A DNA stretch of 64,000 nt from Lachnospiraceae bacterium (GTDB lineage Bacteria > Bacillota > Clostridia > Lachnospirales > Lachnospiraceae), in NCBI GenBank assembly GCA_014804675.1, contig JAAUZH010000009.1, positions 97,684 to 161,683 on the forward strand, written 5' to 3'. How positions within the stretch are numbered: position 1 is the first letter of the stretch; each line of letters starts with the position of its first letter. The notes under the pieces are model-generated. The model saw nothing but the letters and a program-made list of their open reading frames with translations. It had not been told where the DNA came from and did no database searches. Below, one piece after another: positions 50,194 to 58,901 of the stretch. A program made the translations under genes and the position numbers.

Positions 50194-50255
50194 GTGGGAG
50201 GTGCCATAGCATAAAGCAGTCTTCAGGGCACGCTTTATGCTATGGCGCCTCCCAC
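50194..50255. repeat. Palindromic element, family 1 copy 6 (internally deleted)
   Basis: 24-nt arms (50194-50217 and 50232-50255) pair with one G-T position around a 14-nt centre. The centre and right arm read AGGGCACGCTTT, resembling the core edge of full copies, and the outer boundary CAGTGGGAG/CTCCCACGTCCTC equals copy 5. Best read as a copy that lost nearly all of its core and most of its arms. Confidence 0.7.
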
Positions 50256-50311
50256 GTCCTCATATCCAAAATCCCCCATGCATCCCAAAACCAGTATATC
50301 TTGTACACCAG

Positions 50312-50340
50312 TTGAAAAAAACCACTACATGTGCTATCCT
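50312..50340 (+). promoter_or_regulatory. Promoter of murE
   Basis: TTGAAA (50312-50317), 17-nt spacer ending in TGC, TATCCT (50335-50340). It may head the whole murE-to-rpe run. Confidence 0.75.
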
Positions 50341-50374
50341 AGAAGATAATGGAAAAAAAGAAAGCAGGAATATT

Positions 50375-51850
50375 ATGGTTTGCTTAAAGGAATTGCTAAA
50401 AAAACTGACATACCAGGTGATAAAAGGCAGTGAGGACGTGATGGTCACCTCTGTTGCAAATGATTCCCGCAAGGTAGAAAAAGGCAGCCTGTTTTTTTGT
50501 ATTTCAGGCGGAAATGCAGATGGACACAGCTTTGCGGAAGATGTCATACAAAAAGGGGCAGCCGTCCTGATCGTGGAAAAGGAAGTGCCCGTAAAAGAGG
50601 AGGCGGAGGTTACTATCATAAAGGTAGAAGACACCCGTTATGCCATGGCATTCATCTCAGCAGCCTTTTACGGAAATCCAGCGGATAAGCTAAAGGTAAT
50701 CGGTATTACCGGAACGAAAGGAAAGACTACCACCACCTATCTTGTAAAATCCATTCTGGAACATGCAGGATTCAAGGTAGGCCTGATTGGCACTATAGAG
50801 GTCATCATAGGAGAAAAAGTGATTCCTGCCAATAACACCACGCCGGAATCCCTTTTATTGCAGCAGTATTTCCGGGAAATGGCAGATGCCGGATGTGATA
50901 TGGTAGTAATGGAGGTTTCTTCCCAGGGTCTCATGCTTCATAGAACCCAGGGCTTTTTCTTTGAAATGGGTGTCTTTACCAACATTGAGCCGGATCATAT
51001 CGGACCAAATGAACATAAGGATTTTGAAGACTATCTGCAGTGTAAAGGACGTTTGTTCAAGCAGTGCAAGACAGGAATCGTAAACCGGGATGACGCACAC
51101 TGGGAGGCTGTGGTAAAAGACCATACCTGTCAGTTAGAAACCTTTGGGTTTTCGGAAGCTTCTGATTTAAGGGCAAAGGATGTAAAACTGGTAAACGGTA
51201 AGGGCTATCTGGGAGTGAATTTTGAGACGGAAGGCACAGTAAATATGCAGGTGCTCCTTCACTCACCGGGCAGATTCAGCGTATACAATGCATTGACCGC
51301 AATTGCCATCTGCCGCCATTTCAAGGTGCCGGAGAATACTATAAAAGAAGCTTTGGTACAGGCAGGAGTAAAGGGCAGGATTGAAATGATAAAGGTGTCC
51401 GATGAATTTACGCTGATGATTGATTATGCCCATAATGCCATGGCATTGGAAAGCCTGCTTACTACTTTAAAGGAGTATGAGCCGGGGCGTCTTGTATGCC
51501 TGTTCGGGTGCGGTGGAAACCGCTCTAAGCTCAGACGGTATGAAATGGGAGAGGTAAGCGGAAGGCTGGCGGATTTAACGGTGATTACTTCTGACAATCC
51601 CAGATTTGAAGAACCACAGGATATCATTGAGGACATCAAGACAGGGATTGCCAAAACAGAGGGAAGCTATGTGGAAATCTGTGACCGGAAAGAGGCAATT
51701 GCCTATGTAATCCAAAACGGACAGCCGGGAGATATTATCGTGCTGGCAGGAAAGGGACATGAGGATTATCAGGAAATCAAAGGGAAAAAATATCCCATGG
51801 ATGAAAGAGTGATCATTCAGGACATACTGCGGGAAATGCAGAAGCAATAG
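50375..51850 (+). CDS. murE: UDP-MurNAc-tripeptide synthetase MurE
   Basis: 491 residues, Mur ligase with three domains. ATP loop GITGTKGKTTTTYLVKSI near 110-127; UDP-substrate contacts NNTTPESLLLQQY near 155; C-terminal domain with GCGGNRSKLRRYEMG and TSDNPRFEEP near 405. The DNPR motif is the recognised mark of enzymes that add meso-diaminopimelate rather than lysine, consistent with dapA/dapB in the same window. Start ATG 50375 follows AGGAA and lies about 30 nt after the predicted transcription start; upstream reading frame through the palindrome is not used. Confidence 0.97.
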   Translation: MVCLKELLKKLTYQVIKGSEDVMVTSVANDSRKVEKGSLFFCISGGNADGHSFAEDVIQKGAAVLIVEKEVPVKEEAEVTIIKVEDTRYAMAFISAAFYGNPADKLKVIGITGTKGKTTTTYLVKSILEHAGFKVGLIGTIEVIIGEKVIPANNTTPESLLLQQYFREMADAGCDMVVMEVSSQGLMLHRTQGFFFEMGVFTNIEPDHIGPNEHKDFEDYLQCKGRLFKQCKTGIVNRDDAHWEAVVKDHTCQLETFGFSEASDLRAKDVKLVNGKGYLGVNFETEGTVNMQVLLHSPGRFSVYNALTAIAICRHFKVPENTIKEALVQAGVKGRIEMIKVSDEFTLMIDYAHNAMALESLLTTLKEYEPGRLVCLFGCGGNRSKLRRYEMGEVSGRLADLTVITSDNPRFEEPQDIIEDIKTGIAKTEGSYVEICDRKEAIAYVIQNGQPGDIIVLAGKGHEDYQEIKGKKYPMDERVIIQDILREMQKQ

Positions 51851-51868
51851 GGCAAAGGAGACGGTAAG

Positions 51869-54145
51869 TTGGAAAAAAACCTGAAAGGAAGCTATGCAAA
51901 TATAATAGTGGATATTTCCCATGAAAAAGTGGATAGACCCTTTCAATATCGGATACCGGATTCTTTTGCAGGGCAAATCCAGCCGGGAATGAAGGTGCAG
52001 ATTCCCTTTGGACGTTCCAACAAGCTTATTGACGGCTATGTGATGGAGCTTACTGACAAGCCGGAATATCCGGTGGAAAAGCTAAAGAGCATACAGGCTG
52101 TGGCAGAGGGCGGCATTTCCATAGAGGGCAGTCAGATCCGGCTTGCCGCCTGGCTGAAAAGAACCTATGGCTCCACCATGATTGCGGCAATGAAAACGGT
52201 CCTTCCCGTAAAGCAGAAGGTAAAAGCAGCAGAAAAGAAATCCTTAAGGCTAAAGGTGGAAAAGGAAGAGGCAAAAAAGCTGCTTTTGGAATATGAGCAA
52301 AAGCACCAGAGGGCAAAGGCAAGACTGATGAATGAGCTTTTGGAATATGAACAGCTTCCTTATTCCCTTGTAACAAGTAAGCTGGGAGTAACAGGAAAGA
52401 CGATTTCGGGACTGGTGGAAAAGCAGATTGTGGAAATGCAGGTGGAAAGTACCTGGCGCAATCCGGTAAAGTTAGCAGAGACTAATCAGAAATGGGAGAA
52501 AAAGATTCTTACAAAAGAGCAGCAGGCAGTAGTGGATGCTTTTGCAGAGGATTATAAGGAAAAAAGGGAAATCCGGTATTTGTTGCATGGAATTACCGGA
52601 AGCGGCAAAACGGAAGTATATATGGAAATCATTGAACAGGTGCTTCGGGATGGAAAAGAAGTCATCGTGCTCATACCGGAAATCGCCCTGACCTATCAGA
52701 CGCTGACTCGTTTTTATAACAGGTTTGGAGAACAGGTTTCCGTAGTGAATTCCAAATTGTCGGCAGGGGAAAAATATGATCAGTTCCTAAGGGCAAAAAA
52801 AGGGGAAGTCCGGATTATGATTGGTCCAAGGACTGCCCTGTTTACCCCTTTTCAAAATCTGGGACTGATTGTGATGGATGAAGAGCATGAGGGAAGCTAT
52901 AAAAGCGATACCACGCCTAGATTCCATGCAAGGGAAACGGCGGAAGAAATTGTAAGAAACTGCCAGGGAGCCCTTGTATTAGGCTCGGCAACCCCTTCGC
53001 TGGAAGCTTACTATCGTGCAGGAAAAGGCAGTTACCGTCTGTTTACCTTGAAGAACCGGCTGGAGGGTGCATATCTTCCAACCGTATATACTGTGGATTT
53101 GCGGGAAGAATTAAAACAGGGCAACCGCTCCATATTCAGCAGCAGACTGAAGGAGGCAATCCAGGACAGGCTTCAGAAAAAACAGCAGGTCATGCTTTTT
53201 TTGAACCGGAGAGGCTATGCGGGATTTATTTCCTGCAGAGCCTGCGGTTATGTGGTAAAATGTCCCCATTGCGATGTTTCCCTGACCCATCATTTCGGCA
53301 GTGGCAGGGGAAGGAATGGAAAGCTTGTCTGTCATTACTGCGGATATGAAAGAGAGGAGGTCACTCTTTGCCCGGAATGCGGCTCCAAATACATTTTAGG
53401 ATTCAAAGCAGGGACGGAACAGATTGAGCAGAGGCTTAGGGAAGAGTTTCCAACAGCAAGAGTGCTTCGGATGGACGGGGACACGACAAGGAAAAAGGAT
53501 GATTATGAAAAAATCCTGTCTGCTTTTTCCAATGAAGAAGCGGACATTCTGGTAGGAACTCAAATGATCGTAAAGGGTCATGATTTTAAAAAGGTGACGC
53601 TGGTAGGCATTCTTGCAGCAGATTTATCCTTGTCAGCCAATGATTACCGGGCCGCGGAGAGAACCTTCCAGCTTCTTACCCAGGCGGCAGGAAGAGCTGG
53701 AAGGGATAAGCTTCCCGGAGAAGTGGTGATTCAGACGTACCAGCCTGACCACTACAGCATTGTCCATGCGGCCAATCAGGACTATGAGGCATTTTACCGG
53801 GAGGAGATTGCTTTCCGGGAAATTGCAGGATATCCCCCTGCCGCCCATATGCTTGGGATTTTCATACAAAGCAGGGAGCAAAAAGCGGCTTGGGAGCTTG
53901 GAGAATTTCTGGCAGGAGCATGTAAGGAAGCCTTCCGGAAGAAAAAGGTATTGATTATCGGGCCGGCAAAGGCTACAATCGAAAAGGTAAACGATACATA
54001 CCGCTATGTGATTTATGGAAAGCATAAGGAGTACGGACAGCTCATAGAGGTAAAGGATTTCATGGAGGAGCTGCTGGAATCCAAAAAGGAGCAGACAAAG
54101 CAGGTAAGCGTTACCTTTGACTTTGATCCCATGAACGGATTTTAA
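51869..54145 (+). CDS. priA: Primosomal replication helicase PriA
   Basis: 758 residues. An N-terminal 3' DNA-binding domain (about 8-110) and a winged-helix region precede the helicase core: GITGSGKTEVY near 244, VMDEEHEGSY near 339 and LGSATPSLEAY near 371. Eight cysteines form two zinc sites (CRACGYVVKCPHC, CHYCGYEREEVTLCPEC) near 453-508. Helicase motifs V-VI (VGTQMIVKGHDF, TQAAGRAGR) follow. It restarts collapsed replication forks. The start is TTG 51869 with AAGGAG (51855-51860); no ATG fits the conserved N-terminus. It is 18 nt after murE. Confidence 0.97.
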   Translation: MEKNLKGSYANIIVDISHEKVDRPFQYRIPDSFAGQIQPGMKVQIPFGRSNKLIDGYVMELTDKPEYPVEKLKSIQAVAEGGISIEGSQIRLAAWLKRTYGSTMIAAMKTVLPVKQKVKAAEKKSLRLKVEKEEAKKLLLEYEQKHQRAKARLMNELLEYEQLPYSLVTSKLGVTGKTISGLVEKQIVEMQVESTWRNPVKLAETNQKWEKKILTKEQQAVVDAFAEDYKEKREIRYLLHGITGSGKTEVYMEIIEQVLRDGKEVIVLIPEIALTYQTLTRFYNRFGEQVSVVNSKLSAGEKYDQFLRAKKGEVRIMIGPRTALFTPFQNLGLIVMDEEHEGSYKSDTTPRFHARETAEEIVRNCQGALVLGSATPSLEAYYRAGKGSYRLFTLKNRLEGAYLPTVYTVDLREELKQGNRSIFSSRLKEAIQDRLQKKQQVMLFLNRRGYAGFISCRACGYVVKCPHCDVSLTHHFGSGRGRNGKLVCHYCGYEREEVTLCPECGSKYILGFKAGTEQIEQRLREEFPTARVLRMDGDTTRKKDDYEKILSAFSNEEADILVGTQMIVKGHDFKKVTLVGILAADLSLSANDYRAAERTFQLLTQAAGRAGRDKLPGEVVIQTYQPDHYSIVHAANQDYEAFYREEIAFREIAGYPPAAHMLGIFIQSREQKAAWELGEFLAGACKEAFRKKKVLIIGPAKATIEKVNDTYRYVIYGKHKEYGQLIEVKDFMEELLESKKEQTKQVSVTFDFDPMNGF

Positions 54146-54177
54146 GGAACGGATATGATACAAAAGGAGTAAAAAAG

Positions 54178-54669
54178 ATGGCAATTCGGAATATTAGAGA
54201 AATCGGAGACGAAGTATTAAACAAAAAATGCAAGGAAGTAAAGGAAGTTACCAAAAGAACAAAAGAATTGATTGATGATATGTTTGACACCATGTATGAG
54301 GCATGCGGGGTAGGGCTTGCAGCGCCCCAGGTGGGAATCCTGAAAAGAATCGCAGTCATTGACACTACGGGAGAAGACCCCATTCTGCTCATCAACCCCA
54401 GGATTATTGAAACAAGCGGTGAGCAGACAGGACAGGAAGCCTGCTTGTCCGTACCGGGAAAATCCGGCGTGGTAACAAGGCCTAACTATGTAAAGGTAGC
54501 AGCTTTTAATGAACATATGGAGCCTATTGAAGTAGAAGGAACAGAGCTGTTAGCAAGAGCGCTGTGCCATGAAATTGCTCATTTGGATGGACAACTGTAT
54601 GTGGAACTGGTAGAGGGCGAGCTGATGGATGCAGAGCCTTATGACCCGGAGGATGAGGAAGAGGAATAG
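54178..54669 (+). CDS. def: Peptide deformylase
   Basis: 163 residues. Motif 1 GVGLAAPQVG at 44-53; motif 2 reads EACLSVPG with zinc ligand Cys89, where most enzymes have E-G-C-L-S; motif 3 HEIAHLDG at 131-138 with ligands His131 and His135 and catalytic Glu132, where most have H-E-I-D-H. Metal ligands and the catalytic Glu are intact, so it should remove formyl groups from new proteins. The acidic C-terminus is a common type-1 variation. AAAAGGAG precedes ATG 54178. fmt, the opposing activity, follows. Confidence 0.96.
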   Translation: MAIRNIREIGDEVLNKKCKEVKEVTKRTKELIDDMFDTMYEACGVGLAAPQVGILKRIAVIDTTGEDPILLINPRIIETSGEQTGQEACLSVPGKSGVVTRPNYVKVAAFNEHMEPIEVEGTELLARALCHEIAHLDGQLYVELVEGELMDAEPYDPEDEEEE

Positions 54670-54711
54670 AAATAAGAAGTAGAAACGGCATGGGCAGAGA
54701 GGGAATAAAAT

Positions 54712-55689
54712 ATGAAAATAGTTTATATGGGAACTCCTGATTTTGCAGTAGGACCTTTGGAAGCAATCCTTGCAGCGGGACATCAGGTAACTCTGGTGGT
54801 AACTCAGCCGGATAAACAGAAGGGCAGAGGGAAGGAAGTCAGCTATACTCCGGTAAAGGAATGTGCCATAAAGCACAATATCCCGGTTTTCCAGCCTGTG
54901 AAGATCAAGGAGCAGGAAGCGGCAGAGGTGTTAAGAAAGCAGGAAGCGGATATTTTTATCGTGGCTGCCTTTGGGCAGATTTTATCGGAAGAAATATTGA
55001 ATATGCCAAAATACGGAGCTGTGAATATTCATGCCTCCCTGCTTCCAAAATACAGAGGGGCAGCGCCTATCCAGTGGGTGATTTTAGATGGAGAGACGGA
55101 AACGGGCGTTACCATTATGCAGATGGATAAAGGGCTTGATACCGGGGATATGCTGCTTAAGACGGTAGTTCCCATCGAAAAGGAAGAAACCGGAGAAACC
55201 CTTCATGACAAGCTTGCCATGGCAGGCTCCAAGCTGATTGTGGAAGCCCTTGCAGCCATTGAGGCTGGTGCTATAGAGCCGGAAAAACAAAAGGATGAGG
55301 AAAGCTGCTATGCCAGAATGCTTACCAAATCCTTAGGGCAGATTAACTGGCAGGAGGATGCAGCGAAAATCGAACGATTGATCCGGGGATTAAATTCCTG
55401 GCCCAGCGCCTATACGAAATATGGAAACAAAACCTTGAAGCTCTGGAAGGGGCAGGTTATCTGGGAACAGGATGAAGCGGCGCTTGAGAAAATAAAAGAG
55501 CAGGGAATGGAGCCTGGAAACATAAAGCCCGGCACAGTCTGTTTTGTTTCCAAAGAAGAGATTTATGTCAAAGCTGGAAAAGACCTGCTAAATATTGTAG
55601 AATTACAGCTTGAAGGGAAAAAGAGGATGACAGCAAAGGAATTTTTGTTAGGGCGGCAGATAGAAGTGGGAACTGTGTTTTCAGCATAA
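54712..55689 (+). CDS. fmt: Methionyl-tRNA formyltransferase
   Basis: 325 residues. The N-terminal formyltransferase domain has YMGTPDFAVGPLEAIL at 4-19, NIHASLLPKYRGAAPIQW near 106-123 (catalytic Asn/His) and GVTIMQMDKGLDTGDML near 133 with the catalytic Asp. The C-terminal OB-like tRNA domain runs from about 206. It formylates initiator Met-tRNA using 10-formyl-tetrahydrofolate. It lies directly after def in the usual pairing. No anomaly. Confidence 0.97.
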   Translation: MKIVYMGTPDFAVGPLEAILAAGHQVTLVVTQPDKQKGRGKEVSYTPVKECAIKHNIPVFQPVKIKEQEAAEVLRKQEADIFIVAAFGQILSEEILNMPKYGAVNIHASLLPKYRGAAPIQWVILDGETETGVTIMQMDKGLDTGDMLLKTVVPIEKEETGETLHDKLAMAGSKLIVEALAAIEAGAIEPEKQKDEESCYARMLTKSLGQINWQEDAAKIERLIRGLNSWPSAYTKYGNKTLKLWKGQVIWEQDEAALEKIKEQGMEPGNIKPGTVCFVSKEEIYVKAGKDLLNIVELQLEGKKRMTAKEFLLGRQIEVGTVFSA

Positions 55690-55731
55690 ACAGGGAAACC
55701 CATATGGGAAAATGAGAAGGAAAGAGGATTT

Positions 55732-55779
55732 ATGATATTGTACGGATACTTTGATTTTTGGCGGAGGAAGGCGATGTGA
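55732..55779 (+). pseudogene. Possible remnant of a YugP-type zinc metallopeptidase start
   Basis: A 15-codon frame, MILYGYFDFWRRKAM, preceded by GAAAGAGG. In many Clostridia a membrane zinc metallopeptidase gene lies between fmt and rsmB, and its N-terminus characteristically begins with a Tyr/Gly/Phe/Asp cluster like this. Here everything after about eight codons is missing and the frame stops over the rsmB start. Read as a deletion scar, though chance resemblance is possible. Confidence 0.35.
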
Positions 55780-57098
55780 CGACTAATACAAGAGAGATAC
55801 TGCTGGAAATGCTTTTGGAAATCTTAGAGCACAAAAAATACAGTCATCTGGTGATGAAGCAGGTCCTTGATAAATATGCATATCTGGATAAAAAGGACAG
55901 AGCCTTTATAAAGCGCATTGGAGAAGGTACCATTGAGCATTTAATCCGAATCGATTATGTGATCAATACATTTTCAAAGACGAAAACAGACAAAATGAAA
56001 CCGGTTATCCGTACCATACTCCGCATGAGTACATATCAGATATTGTTCATGGAAGGAGTGCCGGATTCGGCAGCCTGCAATGAAGGGGTAAAGCTGGCAG
56101 CAAAAAAAGGCTTTGCGCCTTTAAAGGGCTTTGTAAACGGTGTGCTTCGCAGTATTTCCAGAAACAAAGAAAACATCAGCTATCCGGACAGAGAGGCTTC
56201 CTTTGAGGAATATCTGTCCATTACATATTCCATGCCCTTATGGATCGTCAGGATGTGGCTTGACCAGTATGGGAAGGAAACTACGGAAAGGATGTTAACC
56301 GGGCTTTTGCAGGAAAGACCTGTTACTGTCAGAATACCGGAAGAGCTGCCTTATGGAGAAAAAGAGGCATGGATTTCCCAGGTGCAAAAGGAAGGAATTG
56401 CCGTAAGAGCAAGCAATAAGTTAGCATATGCTTATTATTTGTCTAATATAAATTCTGTAAGAGAAGTGCCGGGATTTGCAGAAGGAAAATTCATTGTTCA
56501 GGATTTAGGCTCTATGGAAGTAGTGGAAATGGCCCATATCAAAGAAGGAGATATGGTTTTGGACGTATGCGCTGCACCGGGCGGAAAGACCCTTCATGCA
56601 GCTTCTAAGCTAAAGGGAACCGGAAAAGTGGAAGCAAGGGATATTTCCGATTATAAGACTGGCCTTATCAGGGAAAATGTAGAAAGAACCGGATACAAAA
56701 ATATACAGATCAGGGTATGGGATGCCACAAAACCGGATCAGGAGGCTTTGGAAAGCGCTGATGTAGTCATTGCAGATTTACCATGTTCGGGACTGGGAGT
56801 CATCGGAAGAAAAGGGGATATCAAGTACCGGATTACAAAACAGGATTTAACGGATATTGCGGCATTGCAGCGGAACATACTGAAAACAGTATCCGCTTAT
56901 GTAAAAAAGGGAGGCCTGTTGATTTATAGCACCTGTACCATCAGCAGGGAGGAAAATCAGGAAAACAGGGATTACATTTTAAGCAACCTGCCCTTTGTAT
57001 TGGAAGAAGAAAAGGTGCTGCTTCCGGGAATAGAGTCATCCGACGGCTTTTATATGGCCCGCTTTTGCAAAAAGAAAGAAAAGGCGGGGACAGAATAA
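55776..57098 (+). CDS. rsmB: 16S rRNA m5C967 methyltransferase RsmB
   Basis: 440 residues. An N-terminal NusB-like RNA-binding domain (about 1-140) precedes a Rossmann methyltransferase domain: VLDVCAAPGGKTLHAASKL near 262, DLPCSGLGVIGRKGDIKYR near 328 with one catalytic Cys, and IYSTCTISREENQE near 382 with the second Cys. The start is GTG 55776 because GGAGG (55763-55767) sits 8 nt before it; an ATG at 55774 is followed immediately by a stop. It overlaps the small remnant frame upstream and is 7 nt from rlmN. Confidence 0.96.
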   Translation: MTTNTREILLEMLLEILEHKKYSHLVMKQVLDKYAYLDKKDRAFIKRIGEGTIEHLIRIDYVINTFSKTKTDKMKPVIRTILRMSTYQILFMEGVPDSAACNEGVKLAAKKGFAPLKGFVNGVLRSISRNKENISYPDREASFEEYLSITYSMPLWIVRMWLDQYGKETTERMLTGLLQERPVTVRIPEELPYGEKEAWISQVQKEGIAVRASNKLAYAYYLSNINSVREVPGFAEGKFIVQDLGSMEVVEMAHIKEGDMVLDVCAAPGGKTLHAASKLKGTGKVEARDISDYKTGLIRENVERTGYKNIQIRVWDATKPDQEALESADVVIADLPCSGLGVIGRKGDIKYRITKQDLTDIAALQRNILKTVSAYVKKGGLLIYSTCTISREENQENRDYILSNLPFVLEEEKVLLPGIESSDGFYMARFCKKKEKAGTE

Positions 57099-57105
57099 GG
57101 ATACT

Positions 57106-58161
57106 ATGAGGAATCAAATAGATATAAAATCACTGACAAAAGAACAATTGAAACAGGAAATCGTCCAAATGGGAGAAAAGCCTTTCCGGGCGGATCAGAT
57201 TTATGAGTGGCTTCATAAAAGGCTCGTCTCAGATTTTGATGAGATGACTAATATAAAGAAAGAATTCAGGGAAAAATGTAAGGAAAGATTTTTTCTAACT
57301 AATTTAGAAGCAATAGACATTCAGACCTCGGCTATTGACGGCACCAGAAAGTATTTATTTCAGTTAGCTGACGGCAACCTGGTGGAAAGCGTATGGATGA
57401 AATACAGACATGGGAACAGTGTCTGCATCTCATCCCAGGTAGGCTGCAGGATGGGGTGCAGATTCTGCGCATCCACCCTGGATGGATTGGAACGGAACCT
57501 GATGCCTTCGGAAATGCTGGATCAGATTTACAGGATTACCCGGTTGACAGGGGAACGGGTTTCCAATGTGGTAGTCATGGGAACCGGAGAGCCTATGGAC
57601 AATTTTGAAAACCTGCTTGTATTCCTTCAGTTGCTGACGGATGAATATGGTCTTCATATAAGCCAGAGGAACGTGACGGTTTCTACCTGCGGCATTGTTC
57701 CCAAAATGAAGGAACTGGCGGATAAGAAGCTGCAGATTACTTTGGCATTGTCCCTTCATGGAGCAACGGATGAAAAGAGAAGAAGGCTCATGCCCATTGC
57801 AGAATGCTATACCATTGCGCAATTGATGGAGGCATGCAAATATTATTTTGAAAAAACAGGCAGGAGGATTACATTTGAATACAGCATGGTGGCAGGTGTG
57901 AATGATACGCCGGAGGATGCCAGGGAGCTGATAGGGCTGGCAAAGTCTGTGAACTGTCATGTAAATCTGATTCCGGTAAACCCGGTTTTAGAGCGTAATT
58001 TTAAGCAGCCGGACATAAGTTTTGTGGAAGGATTTAAAAATAAACTTGAAAAAAATCGAATAAATGTTACTATTAGAAGGGAAATGGGCAGAGACATTGA
58101 CGGAGCCTGCGGACAATTACGAAGACGGCATAAAAAGGAAAAGGAGGAAACACAGTGCTAA
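57106..58161 (+). CDS. rlmN: Dual-specificity 23S rRNA/tRNA m2A methyltransferase RlmN
   Basis: 351-residue radical SAM enzyme methylating A2503 of 23S rRNA and A37 of certain tRNAs. The CX3CX2C cluster is Cys114, Cys118 and Cys121 (CRMGCRFC). VVMGTGEPMDNF is the SAM-binding GEP motif. The C-terminal Cys in DGACGQLRR is the expected catalytic partner of a second Cys upstream. The 3' end overlaps prpC by 7 nt. No RBS anomaly. Confidence 0.97.
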   Translation: MRNQIDIKSLTKEQLKQEIVQMGEKPFRADQIYEWLHKRLVSDFDEMTNIKKEFREKCKERFFLTNLEAIDIQTSAIDGTRKYLFQLADGNLVESVWMKYRHGNSVCISSQVGCRMGCRFCASTLDGLERNLMPSEMLDQIYRITRLTGERVSNVVVMGTGEPMDNFENLLVFLQLLTDEYGLHISQRNVTVSTCGIVPKMKELADKKLQITLALSLHGATDEKRRRLMPIAECYTIAQLMEACKYYFEKTGRRITFEYSMVAGVNDTPEDARELIGLAKSVNCHVNLIPVNPVLERNFKQPDISFVEGFKNKLEKNRINVTIRREMGRDIDGACGQLRRRHKKEKEETQC

Positions 58162-58901
58162 AGACAGTAGCAATGACGGATGTTGGCCGTAAAAGAAAAC
58201 TGAATCAGGATTATGTGTTTGCTTCCGGAAAGCCCCAGGGAAATATGCCAAATCTTTTTATTGTAGCAGACGGTATGGGAGGACATAATGCAGGGGACTT
58301 TGCTTCCAAGTATACAGTGGAGACTATTGTATCGGAAATCCGGAGTTCCTTTGAAAAAAATCCTACCATTATTATAAAAAAAGCAATCAATGCCGCAAAT
58401 AAAGGAGTCCGGAAAGAAGCCAGCATGGATGCAAGCCTGGCGGGAATGGGGACTACGGTTGTTGTGGCAACGGTGATAGGAAGATATCTTCAGGTCGCCA
58501 ATGTGGGAGATTCAAGGCTTTATGTAGTCAATCCGGAAGAAATCCGGCAGATTACGAAAGACCATTCCCTGGTAGAAGAAATGATCCGGTTAGGGGCTAT
58601 TGACCGGGCAGATGCAAGACTCCATCCAGATAAGAACATTATAACCAGAGCAATCGGCGTAAGGGATGATGTGGAAATTGATTTCTTTACGATTGAGCTT
58701 AAGCCCTGTGACACCATATTGATGTGTTCGGACGGCCTTAGCAATATGTTAGAGGATGAAGAAATTAAAAAAATTGTGAACAATAAATGGGGTATCAATG
58801 AAATAGCAGAAGAGTTGATCAGGCAGGCAAACAACAATGGCGGAAAAGACAATATTGCCGTAGTATTGGTAAGACCTTTTGCAGATGAGGTGGTAAGATG
58901 A
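58155..58901 (+). CDS. prpC: PP2C-type protein phosphatase PrpC
   Basis: 248 residues. Metal-binding aspartates are in place: DVGRKRKLNQD at 9-19, VADGMGGHNAGD at 37-48, MCSDGLSNML near 195 and GGKDNIAVVLV near 230. It dephosphorylates targets of the PrkC kinase encoded next. The start is GTG 58155 with AAGGAGG (58141-58147) and a 7-nt spacer, inside the rlmN 3' end. Its own stop overlaps the prkC start by 4 nt, so phosphatase and kinase are translationally coupled. Confidence 0.96.
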   Translation: MLKTVAMTDVGRKRKLNQDYVFASGKPQGNMPNLFIVADGMGGHNAGDFASKYTVETIVSEIRSSFEKNPTIIIKKAINAANKGVRKEASMDASLAGMGTTVVVATVIGRYLQVANVGDSRLYVVNPEEIRQITKDHSLVEEMIRLGAIDRADARLHPDKNIITRAIGVRDDVEIDFFTIELKPCDTILMCSDGLSNMLEDEEIKKIVNNKWGINEIAEELIRQANNNGGKDNIAVVLVRPFADEVVR

